Source of the DNA: Apilactobacillus nanyangensis
GTDB lineage: Bacteria; Bacillota; Bacilli; Lactobacillales; Lactobacillaceae
Length of the DNA: 64,000 nucleotides
Reading direction: 5' to 3'
Assembly: GCF_016861915.1 (NCBI RefSeq)
Contig: NZ_BOLX01000006.1
Coordinates: 1-64,000 of the forward strand
A program made the position numbers and the translations under genes. Position 1 is the first letter of the stretch. Each line of letters begins with the position of its first letter. Below the pieces are notes generated by a model that was not told where the DNA came from, made no database searches, and saw nothing but the letters and a program-made list of their open reading frames with translations. Below, piece by piece: positions 25,240 through 33,700 of the stretch.

Positions 25240-25734
25240 TTATCTCCTCAATATTTCTAGTATTTGATTGGCTACTTCTAGCGGTGTCTTATCATCAGTA
25301 AAAATAATATGATTAGATAATTCGTTATAAATAGCGTCACGTTGATGTTTTAAATCAATAATTCCATCGAGGCCAAGTTGATTCACCAGTGGTCTTCCTG
25401 TGTCTTGGTTCAAACGACTTTTGATGGTTTCGTCCTTTGCATCTAATAAAAATACGGGTAAATCCATATCTTTAATGACATCGACATTGTAGATTGGGGT
25501 GCCACCACCGGTCGCTAAAATTCCCTTTAGATTAACCGATTGCTTTAATACCTCAGTCTCAACTGCTCTAAATTCTTCCTCACTGTTGGATTTGAAAAAG
25601 TCGCTGATTGATTGACCGAGATGTTGGACAATCATGCTATCCAAATCCATGAATTTAACGTTTAACTTTTCTGCTAGTAACTGAGTGACAGTCGTCTTCC
25701 CGCTGCCCATGAATCCTATAATAATCGCATCCAT
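25240..25734 (-). CDS. aroK: Shikimate kinase
   Basis: The 164-residue P-loop kinase phosphorylates shikimate. The Walker A motif is GFMGSGKTTV, DLDSMI holds the substrate Asp, FRAVE carries the conserved Arg, and ATGGGTPI is the glycine-rich substrate loop. Arg in the lid region is seen in QDTGRPL. The ribosome binding site is AGGAGG. It lies 12 bases downstream of aroA in the operon. Confidence 0.95.
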   Translation of the reverse strand: MDAIIIGFMGSGKTTVTQLLAEKLNVKFMDLDSMIVQHLGQSISDFFKSNSEEEFRAVETEVLKQSVNLKGILATGGGTPIYNVDVIKDMDLPVFLLDAKDETIKSRLNQDTGRPLVNQLGLDGIIDLKHQRDAIYNELSNHIIFTDDKTPLEVANQILEILRR

Positions 25735-25746
25735 CCTCTATACCTC

Positions 25747-27036
25747 CTAACTACATAGACGTTTTAAATGGTCGAAGAATTGCGGATAAGAAATACTAAT
25801 CGCGTCTTCACCGTCTAATTGAACGGAAGTATCTAGCAACAATGCTGCCACCGCTAAAGTCATCCCGATTCTGTGATCGCCATGACTGTCTAAGGATGAG
25901 TTGGCTACTCGCCAGTCTTTAGAACCGTCGATTGAAAAACCATCGGGTAGTTCAGTAATTTGAATGCCCAGTTTTTGTAATTCCATTACCACCGTCTGAA
26001 TTCGGTCGGTCTCTTTAAAGCGGAGCTCTTCAGCGCCGGTGATGTGGCTATGGCCGTTAGCTCTGGAAGCCAATAAAGCCACCAGCGGTAATTCATCAAT
26101 CATCAATGGAATGCTTTCCTCGGTAACGTCAATCGGCTTTAAGTCCGGTGTGTACGTCACTTCGATGTCTGCAGTCGGTTCACTGCTGTTGGTTTGATTA
26201 AGGAGTTTAACGTTGGCACCCATTTTGATTAATACATCTAAGATACCGGTTCTAGTCGCATTGATGCCGACGTTTTTCAACACAATGTGTGAGTTGGGCA
26301 CCAATGTGGCAGCCACCATGAAGAATGCTGCGGATGAAATGTCACCCGGAACGTTGAAGTCCTGCGCAGTCAATTTAGGATTATGGTGAACGATAATCTG
26401 GTTACCATCTCTTTCAATCACATCTTTACCAAACTGATTGAGCATCGTCTCGGTGTGATTTCTAGTCACCTGCGGTTCAATCACCACACTGTCTGCATCG
26501 GCATTTAGTGCTGCTAATATAATGGCACTTTTGACCTGTGCGCTCGCTATTGGTAACTCGTATTTAACCGCTTTAATATGACCCGGGTTAATCGTCATTG
26601 GTAAGTACCCGTCGGTTGTCTCAATCCTTGCACCCATCATCGATAGCGGTTCACTCACTCGTTTCATTGGGCGTTTTGATAATGAATCGTCGCCAATTAG
26701 GTTGGTGGTGAAGTTTTGGGCTGACAATAGACCGGATAACAAACGTGTGGTAGTTCCGGAGTTACCCATATCTAACTTAGTTTGTGGCTCATTTAAGCCA
26801 TGCAAACCAACTCCAGTCACTGTTAGTTCATCCCCATCCAAATCAATCTGCACACCCATTTCACGAAAAGCGTTGATGGTGGAAATACAGTCATCAGATG
26901 CCAAGAAATGGTGAACGTGACTGGTCCCCTCACTAATTGAAGATAAGATAACGCTGCGATGGGAGATGCTCTTGTCTCCAGGAACCTCTAGGTCGCCATG
27001 CAAACCAGTATTGAGATTTACTACTAATTCTTTCAT
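25747..27036 (-). CDS. aroA: 3-phosphoshikimate 1-carboxyvinyltransferase (EPSP synthase)
   Basis: The 429-residue enzyme joins phosphoenolpyruvate to shikimate-3-phosphate. Motifs are PGDKSISHR, LDMGNSGTTTRLLSGLL, SKRPMKR, SAQVKSA and LRFKETDR. The GNSGTTTR form instead of GNAGTAMR places it with class II EPSP synthases, which as a group are less sensitive to glyphosate. It sits 11 bases after aroC. Confidence 0.95.
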   Translation of the reverse strand: MKELVVNLNTGLHGDLEVPGDKSISHRSVILSSISEGTSHVHHFLASDDCISTINAFREMGVQIDLDGDELTVTGVGLHGLNEPQTKLDMGNSGTTTRLLSGLLSAQNFTTNLIGDDSLSKRPMKRVSEPLSMMGARIETTDGYLPMTINPGHIKAVKYELPIASAQVKSAIILAALNADADSVVIEPQVTRNHTETMLNQFGKDVIERDGNQIIVHHNPKLTAQDFNVPGDISSAAFFMVAATLVPNSHIVLKNVGINATRTGILDVLIKMGANVKLLNQTNSSEPTADIEVTYTPDLKPIDVTEESIPLMIDELPLVALLASRANGHSHITGAEELRFKETDRIQTVVMELQKLGIQITELPDGFSIDGSKDWRVANSSLDSHGDHRIGMTLAVAALLLDTSVQLDGEDAISISYPQFFDHLKRLCS

Positions 27037-27047
27037 CGCTTTTCCTC

Positions 27048-28214
27048 CTAGAATTCCTTAATTTCTTGTCTGTAATCCTTGATTTGTCTGGTTAATCGTT
27101 CCATATTGCTGCCATCGAATGTTTCGGTGATGATGTTGGCAATTTCAATCGCAATCACGCTTTCAATCACGATTGAAGCTGGCACAATCGCCGTTACGTC
27201 TGAACGTTCGATGTTGGCCTTACTGATTTCCTTGGTGTTCACATCGACACTCTTTAATGGCTTGTATAGTGTTGGGATTGGTTTCATTGCTGCTTGGACA
27301 ATAATTGGCATCCCATTGGTCATGCCACCTTCAAATCCACCCAGGTTATCTGAATCTCTGAACCAGCCTTTTTCTTCGTTCCAGTCGATTGGATCCATCA
27401 CCTGACTACCAAACTTGGTTGCGGCTGCGAAACCTTCGCCAATTTCAACACCCTTCATGGCGTTGACACCCATAGCGGCGAAAGCTAGACGGGCATCGAA
27501 TTTTTGGTTCCATCCGGTGTAGCTACCCAGACCAGCAGGAACGTTTTCGGCAACAACCTTGATAATGCCACCAAGGGTATCCCCGTCACGTTTCGTTTGA
27601 TCAATCATGTCGTGAACTGCATCGACTTTGTCTTCGTTTAAAACACGTAAGTCATTATTTTTAATCTTGTCTTCAATTTCCGCAACCGGTAGTAAATGGT
27701 CAACATCAGCATTCACCGCACCAATTTGTTTAACGTATCCGACAATGTTAATGCCCAATTGTTCTAGTAGTTGTTTGCAGATGGCACCAATCGCCACTCG
27801 CATCGCGGTTTCTCTGGCTGATGAACGTTCCAAAACGTTTCTGAAGTCGCGATGGTTGTACTTCATCCCACCGACTAAATCAGCATGACCAGGACGCGGA
27901 CGAGTGACCTTTCTGACTGAGTTTTCTGCGGTTTCTTCTGCGGTTGGGTCCATAATTTCGTTCCAGTGCTTATGGTCTCGATTCATCACGGTCAATGAAA
28001 TGGGTGAACCTAGGGTAATCTTGTGACGCACCCCTCCGGTGATTTGGACAACGTCATGTTCGATTGCTTGACGGTTTCCGCGACCGTATCCTCCCTGACG
28101 TTTGGCTAGTTGATCGTTAATTGCGTCGATATCTAGTTTTAATCCGGCTGGCACTCCTTCCAGGATTCCAGTTAATTGCGGTCCGTGTGATTCTCCTGCT
28201 GTGATAAAGTTCAT
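27048..28214 (-). CDS. aroC: Chorismate synthase
   Basis: The 388-residue FMN-dependent enzyme converts EPSP to chorismate. It begins MNFITAGESHGPQLTGILEG and carries the family segments RQGGYGRGNRQAIEHD, RPRPGHADL and ERSSARETA. Length is normal. It follows the chorismate mutase gene by 11 bases and has an AGGAG ribosome binding site. Confidence 0.96.
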   Translation of the reverse strand: MNFITAGESHGPQLTGILEGVPAGLKLDIDAINDQLAKRQGGYGRGNRQAIEHDVVQITGGVRHKITLGSPISLTVMNRDHKHWNEIMDPTAEETAENSVRKVTRPRPGHADLVGGMKYNHRDFRNVLERSSARETAMRVAIGAICKQLLEQLGINIVGYVKQIGAVNADVDHLLPVAEIEDKIKNNDLRVLNEDKVDAVHDMIDQTKRDGDTLGGIIKVVAENVPAGLGSYTGWNQKFDARLAFAAMGVNAMKGVEIGEGFAAATKFGSQVMDPIDWNEEKGWFRDSDNLGGFEGGMTNGMPIIVQAAMKPIPTLYKPLKSVDVNTKEISKANIERSDVTAIVPASIVIESVIAIEIANIITETFDGSNMERLTRQIKDYRQEIKEF

Positions 28215-28225
28215 AGTTCATTCTC

Positions 28226-28471
28226 CTATTCGATGTTTTTAGCTTGTTGCATGATTTCTTTAAAGACTGCCTTAATCTCTTCGGCAAACTTTGGTGTCAT
28301 TAGTTCAATTCCGGCTAATATTTCTTGTTCTCTTTTTTCATCCAAGATTGGTAGGTTGTTTGCGCGCTTAATCTCTCCGACTTGTTGACAGAGTGTAAAA
28401 CGTTGTTTTAACAACTCAATAATCTCGGTATCAATTTTTGTAATGTCTTTTCTGATTTCGTTTAGCTCCAT
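28226..28471 (-). CDS. Chorismate mutase, AroQ class, stand-alone
   Basis: The 81-residue all-helical domain converts chorismate to prephenate. The active-site residues of the AroQ fold are all present: Arg7, Arg24, Lys35, Asp44, Arg47 and Glu48 (IRKDI, KQRFTL, EIKR, LDEKREQEI). It is not fused to prephenate dehydratase or dehydrogenase. The product would feed TyrA, encoded at 61.8 kb, and any prephenate dehydratase. The ribosome binding site is AAGGAG. Confidence 0.92.
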   Translation of the reverse strand: MELNEIRKDITKIDTEIIELLKQRFTLCQQVGEIKRANNLPILDEKREQEILAGIELMTPKFAEEIKAVFKEIMQQAKNIE

Positions 28472-28475
28472 ATGC

Positions 28476-29678
28476 TTACTCCTTGGTAGATTTCATAATC
28501 ATCATGACTAAAATCACGAATGCTGAACTGACAAGTGAAATAATCAGACTGAAGCTAAATGCGACATCGATTCCCTTAGTTGATAGGAAACCAGTAATGA
28601 TTGGCACCGTTAGTGAAGCGATACTACCGAAGAAGTAAAATGCTCCAGTCACTGTCCCGTGATGCTTTGGAAATAGTTTCATAAAAATAGTTAGACCTGT
28701 CTGCATCACTCCTCCCGCTGCTGATAAACCGAATAGAAAACTACCAAGTTCTACTATCAATTGATTGTGAGCAAGCATGATAATTAGTAGTGAAATCACA
28801 GTCGCTAGGTTCAAAATAACAACTAGGATTTCTTCGCATCGCTTAGTCTTTAAGATTAGCGAAATCATGAAAACTCCGGTGATGGAACCAATACTGTATA
28901 AGGAAAGTAGGAAGTGAGAAGTAATCAATCCCAGTCCTAAAACCTTTGATCCGAATAATGTAATCCATTGGGTAAATACCAACATCAATGCCATTGATGT
29001 GTATCCGTATACTAGTAATCCCATGGTGGCAATTGCCTTTTTGATTGGACTGATTTGCACCTCACTGTCTGTTTCTTCTTGTTGAATTTCTCTTACTTTA
29101 GGAAACTTAATTGATGAAATGTTGATTAGGTTTAACACCAAGATTAATGCTGGAAGCATGAAAGATAGTCCAAACCACATGTGATGAGTACTTAAGAAGA
29201 CGATGACTAGTGGTAATAAAAAGTCCCCTGCAGAGATGAATGCTTTTAAAAATACCGTTGATCTACCAGAACCATTGTTGATTTCAACTAAGGTCGTGTA
29301 GGTTCCTGAATCCAATGCCGAATTCCCTATTCCAGCGATGATTGCCAATGTGTATGCAAATACAATATTGCTAGCAAATGGCATCGTGGATAAGAAGATG
29401 ATGTATAAAATCATCCCGATTAATACGAATGTCTTTCTGTTTAGACGGTCTGATAAAATCCCGGTGATTGGGTATGCAATCAATCGACCAATTCCAATTC
29501 CAGAAATTACGTATGACACTACCGCGATGGAAGTTAGCCAGCTATGTGCCAGTGATAACATGTTTTGCATCAAGATTATCAATACCATGCCGTGGACAAA
29601 GTAGTTAATGAATAACGCTAAAGATAATCTCCTTTTACCTGTGATACGAATATTGTGGTCCTCATTAATCATTTCCAT
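28476..29678 (-). CDS. MFS transporter at the head of the aro operon
   Basis: The 400-residue protein has about 12 hydrophobic helices and MFS signatures (YPITGILSDRLNRKTFV in the first cytoplasmic loop). The ribosome binding site is CAGGGGGA. It is the first structural gene after the aromatic leader attenuator and lies 4 bases before chorismate mutase. It is therefore coregulated with aromatic synthesis. Uptake of shikimate or aromatic compounds, or export of pathway products, is plausible. The substrate cannot be read from sequence. Confidence 0.8.
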   Translation of the reverse strand: MEMINEDHNIRITGKRRLSLALFINYFVHGMVLIILMQNMLSLAHSWLTSIAVVSYVISGIGIGRLIAYPITGILSDRLNRKTFVLIGMILYIIFLSTMPFASNIVFAYTLAIIAGIGNSALDSGTYTTLVEINNGSGRSTVFLKAFISAGDFLLPLVIVFLSTHHMWFGLSFMLPALILVLNLINISSIKFPKVREIQQEETDSEVQISPIKKAIATMGLLVYGYTSMALMLVFTQWITLFGSKVLGLGLITSHFLLSLYSIGSITGVFMISLILKTKRCEEILVVILNLATVISLLIIMLAHNQLIVELGSFLFGLSAAGGVMQTGLTIFMKLFPKHHGTVTGAFYFFGSIASLTVPIITGFLSTKGIDVAFSFSLIISLVSSAFVILVMMIMKSTKE

Positions 29679-29697
29679 TTCAATTCCCCCTGAAAGT

Positions 29698-29889
29698 AAA
29701 AAAACGCCGACTAGAGAAATCTAGTCGACGCATTTTGAAAGAATATAATTTATGTTTATACCTTCGACTAGATTTTAAGTTAATAATCTAATCGAACGGT
29801 TAGTATTCGGGCAGTATCCCACTTAACAGCAACTCGATTAGACTTTACACGTATCTAATCGAATTTGTTATAGCAACTTCGTTAGATAC
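29698..29889 (-). promoter_or_regulatory. Aromatic-operon attenuator: seven-arm alternating hairpin relay
   Basis: On the minus strand, arms of type TCGAYTAGA and their complements alternate. S0' is at 29878-29889, S1 at 29851-29863, S1' at 29833-29842, S2 at 29785-29796, S2' at 29763-29774, S3 at 29720-29730, S3' at 29705-29715. S3 and S3' form a terminator with a U-tract (29698-29704). Pairing S1:S1', S2:S2', S3:S3' gives termination. The other register, S0':S1, S1':S2, S2':S3 (the last an 11-bp perfect match), removes the terminator. The segment 29868-29878 also pairs perfectly over 11 bases with the Tyr codons of the leader peptide (29947-29957). Structure is read from sequence; regulation is inferred. 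Confidence 0.75.
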
Positions 29890-29929
29890 AAGCATCATGT
29901 GCTTGCATCCAACAAATCAAATGCAAGCA

Positions 29930-29980
29930 CTACATAAAGTACCAATAGTTGCTATAATAACTGGCTGCTAAGTTCTTCAT
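29930..29980 (-). CDS. Aromatic leader peptide of the aro operon, 16 aa
   Basis: The ORF encodes MKNLAASYYSNYWYFM, in which six of 16 residues are Tyr, Trp or Phe. A strong ribosome binding site (AAGGAGG) lies upstream, within a transcript starting at the promoter at 30037-30065. The stop codon adjoins a perfect 10-bp hairpin (29899-29930). The composition matches the operon it precedes, which makes all precursors of Tyr, Trp and Phe. It is a sensor peptide for ribosome-mediated attenuation. Confidence 0.85.
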   Translation of the reverse strand: MKNLAASYYSNYWYFM

Positions 29981-30036
29981 AAATTACATCCTCCTTCGGT
30001 TTTAAATTAAAATATTATTAAATTATCATTAGAGAA

Positions 30037-30065
30037 AGCATAATTCGAAACACAATAATTGTCAA
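30037..30065 (-). promoter_or_regulatory. Sigma-A-type promoter of the aro operon
   Basis: TTGACA (30060-30065) and TATGCT (30037-30042) are separated by 17 bases on the minus strand, about 57 bases upstream of the leader peptide start. The promoter lies directly after the stop codon of the prephenate-dehydratase-like gene. Confidence 0.65.
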
Positions 30066-30068
30066 CGT

Positions 30069-30617
30069 TTATTTACCAATTATTTTATAAAGACACCAAA
30101 TCATGGTAGGAGAAAAGCGTTGAATCGTTTCGTACCTACCATCACCAATCCCTTTATTCATCGCTTTTTTAAACCATTCTTCACTAACAATCGCATAAGC
30201 ATAATCACCGTGTAAAAATTTTTGTAACGCTTCTGGTTTACTGGAAACATAATCTTGAACTAAATCCTCATCAAAATCATGTAGGAATGCTGATGTAGAA
30301 GGGTGTAGGACGATTTTTTGATTATCTTGGTGTAAATTATGCACCAAAATCATCGGCATGGTCGGTAGGAAAAAAGTATCAACAATTGATAGTTGATCAA
30401 GATATTTGTAGTTATTATCAACCCAATTTGAATCGCTGACCGCACTGCGGTATGCCACTGGAACCAGCATGAATTCACCGTTTAACTGATCTAGATGGCT
30501 ATAAATATCGTCGAAGCTATCGTGTAATTTAATTTCTACTTCTTCCTTACTCGCCAAAAATTGGGCAGCCTTAAAACTATCAGTCTCCTTAGGACCTAAA
30601 GTATTGATAATTTTCAT
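30069..30617 (-). CDS. Prephenate dehydratase-like (PheA/BacA-type) domain protein
   Basis: The 182-residue protein starts KIINTLGPKETDSFKAAQFL, matching the GPxGTFSxxAA opening of prephenate dehydratases. It continues with a short periplasmic-binding-like fold (SFDDIYSHLDQLNGEFMLVPVAYRS, where family members have a PIENS loop). The ENS and TRF catalytic motifs are not seen and there is no ACT domain. It may be a diverged dehydratase, a BacA-like prephenate decarboxylase or a non-enzymatic relative. It ends at the aro promoter, on the same strand as the aro operon. The start at 30617 is preferred because GGGTGA precedes it; 30623 is possible. Confidence 0.55.
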   Translation of the reverse strand: MKIINTLGPKETDSFKAAQFLASKEEVEIKLHDSFDDIYSHLDQLNGEFMLVPVAYRSAVSDSNWVDNNYKYLDQLSIVDTFFLPTMPMILVHNLHQDNQKIVLHPSTSAFLHDFDEDLVQDYVSSKPEALQKFLHGDYAYAIVSEEWFKKAMNKGIGDGRYETIQRFSPTMIWCLYKIIGK

Positions 30618-30696
30618 CGTCATCACCCAACTTTTCTAATTATTTTCTAATAATTAATTATAATAAGTGGACTTCACTAGTTTGTCAAAGTAAATA

Positions 30697-30733
30697 AAAA
30701 CCGGCTCACCAATAATTTGATGAGTCGGTTTTT
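30697..30733 (-). terminator. Terminator after the giant surface protein
   Basis: AAAACCGACTCA pairs with TGAGCCGGTTTT (one G-U) on the minus strand and is followed by a U-tract. Confidence 0.85.
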
Positions 30734-30761
30734 TGTGCAGCTAAATGTTTTTGAGAAAATG

Positions 30762-33700
30762 TTATTTAATTACTTGAACTAAATTCTTGTTAGCACTGAT
30801 GTAATTACCATTACTCAATTGCAATCTGTAAGCTGTTCCAAGCTTTTTGACTGCTTTAACTTTCAATACAGTTCCACGCTTGTATGAACTAACAGCTTTA
30901 CTCAAGTTAGGCTTTCTGTAAGATCTAATTCTATTACCGATTACCTTAACTTTTTGCACATTGCTGCTGTAATACAAAGGTTTGACGAATGAGGGCTTAG
31001 CGGTTACGTAACCCCACTTCTTGTAATCCACTCTGAACAAACCTTTCTTGTTACGAACAATTTGATATACCTTGTATCTCTTTAGTCCACGTTTGTTAGT
31101 GTATTCTCCAGCAACTCTGAACATCACAGCGTTTGGACGTGATTGCTTCTTGTAGCCTTCAATACGATTCTTGTGACTGAAGTTGACACTGGAATATCTG
31201 TAGAATCCTTTAACCATGTAAATATCACGTGGTATGGATTCCTTCTTAACTAGGTTCTTGTTGGCACTAATGTAAGTACCATTAGTCAATTGTAGTCTGT
31301 ATGTGCTACCAAACTTCTTAACTGCCTTAACTTTCAAAACAGTACCTTGTTTGTATGCATTAACAGCATTCTTTAACTTAACATTCTTGTATGCACGAAC
31401 TCTCTTACCGATTACCTTAATTGTGTGCACGTTGCTACTGTAGTACAAAGGTCTCATGTATGAAGGTCTTGCGGTAATGTAGCCCCACTTCTTACGGTCA
31501 ACTTTGAATAAACCGTTCTTCTTAATAACAATTTGGTATACCTTGTATCTCTTTACACCATTCTTGTTAGTGGTTTCTCCAATGATTCTAAACATTACAG
31601 CATTTGGACGTGATGTCGCCTTGTAACCTTCAACACGATTCTTCTTAGTAAAGTTAGTGCTTAGGTATCTGTAGAAGTTCTTAATCATGTAAACATTACG
31701 TGGAATGACTTGGTTAGGTCCACTTCCGTTGTTTTGTTTCTTAACATGTTGAAGGTCAATGATGTGGATGTTTTGGGCGATTGCCGCATTAATGTCATCC
31801 GCATTATTTAATCCATCAATCGCTGATTGAGCTGCAGCCAACGCGCGATCAACGTTGTTCTTTTGACGTTGCTTCTCATCCTTACTCAATGTCTTATCAG
31901 CATCAATTTCGGCCTTAACCTTATTAGCTTCAGTATTAATAGCATCCTTAGCAGCAGTCTTTTGATCGTCAATTGATTGACCGGAAACATGGTCTGCATC
32001 CATCTTGGCGTTAGTGTCGCTGATGATTTGGTTAATGCTATCCGCATCGGTTGCATTATCGATGGCTTGTTCGCCAGCTTCTTTATCTGCATCGACTTGA
32101 GCCATTTGAGTGTTCTTTTGGTCTTGAGTTAGTGTGGCATCATTTGCGATGTCATTCTTAACCTTAGCAGCTTCTTCTTCAAGTTGATCTTTGGCATTGG
32201 TCTTTTGATCACTCAATGAAACTTTACCTGGTACATATTGAGCATCGATTTCTTCGACACCTTGAGCAGTTAAAGCGTTGATATTGTCAGCGTTAGTTTG
32301 AGCGTCGACATTATCTTGGGCTGCCTTGTTCTTGGCATCAACATTAGCCTTTTGTTGTGCTTTTTCAGCACTAGTTAATGTCTTGTCGGCATCAATGGTT
32401 GCCTTAGTCTTGTCAGCTTCAGCATCTAGTTGCTTCTTAGCAGCGTCCTTTTGGTCATTTAATGAATTGCCTGGGACGTGGTCAGCACCGATTTGCTTGT
32501 TGCTATTAACCAATGCTTGGTTAATTGAGTCTGCATCTTTGGCATCATCAATTGCCTTTTCTCCAGCAGTCTTATCAGACTCAACCTTGGCGATTTGAGC
32601 ATCCTTTTCTGCTTGAGTCAATGTGGCGTCATTTGTGATGTCTTGCTTAGTCTTGGCTGCTTGAGCATCTAGTTGTTGCTTAGCAGCATCCTTTTGACTA
32701 TCTACTGATGCTCCAGCAACGTGGTCCTTATCAACTTGAGCGTTAGTATCACTAACTGCTTTGTTGATGTTATCAGCTTCTGTGGCATTATCGATAGCTT
32801 CCTTACCGGATTTGACGTCGGCATCGACCTTAGCCTTTTGAACATCTTTTTCAACACTGGTTAATGAGTTATCGTTATCGATTTCACTCTTAATCTTCTT
32901 GGCTTCGGCATCTAATTGAGCGTTAGCTTTGTCCTTTTGGTCAGATACTGAGGTGCCTGGAACGTGGTCTTTAGAAATCTTGTCATTTCCATCATTGATT
33001 GCCTTATTAATTGAATCAGCATCTGTGGCTGCATCAACGGCATTTTCAGCAGCATTCTTATCAGTATCTACCTTAGCGACTTGGGCATCCCTCTGTTCTT
33101 TAGTTAATGTTGCATCGTTTGCGATGTCATTCTTAACCTTAACTGCTTGTGCTTCTAATTTTTGTTTAGCAGCTGACTTTTGGTCATCTACTGACTTACC
33201 TGGTACATGTTCTTTATCAATAATTCCATCTTTACCAGTGTTTTTTGAAATTAAATCGTTAATTTCATCAGCATTTGATGCAGCATCAATATTATCTTTG
33301 GCTGCTTTATTTGCATCATCAACATTATTCTTTTGTTGTTTCTTTTCATCACTAGTCAAAGTATTGTCGGCATCAATATCTGCCTTAATCTTGTTGGCTT
33401 CAGCATCCATTTGTGACTTGGCGGCATCTTGTTGGTCCTTAACTGACTTACCAGAATTATGTTGTTTATCAATAATTCCATTTTCACCAGTGTTTTGTGA
33501 AACTAAGTCATTAATTTCATCGGCATTTGATGCAGCTTTAATCTTAGCTTTAGCATCTTGATTAGCTTGATCAACGTTTTTCTTTTGTTGTTCCTTTTCA
33601 TCACTAGTCAAAGTGTTGTCAGCATCAATTTGATTTTTAATCTTGTTTGCCTCAGCATCTAATTTGCCATTAGCAGATTGCTTTTGAGTATCTACTGAAT

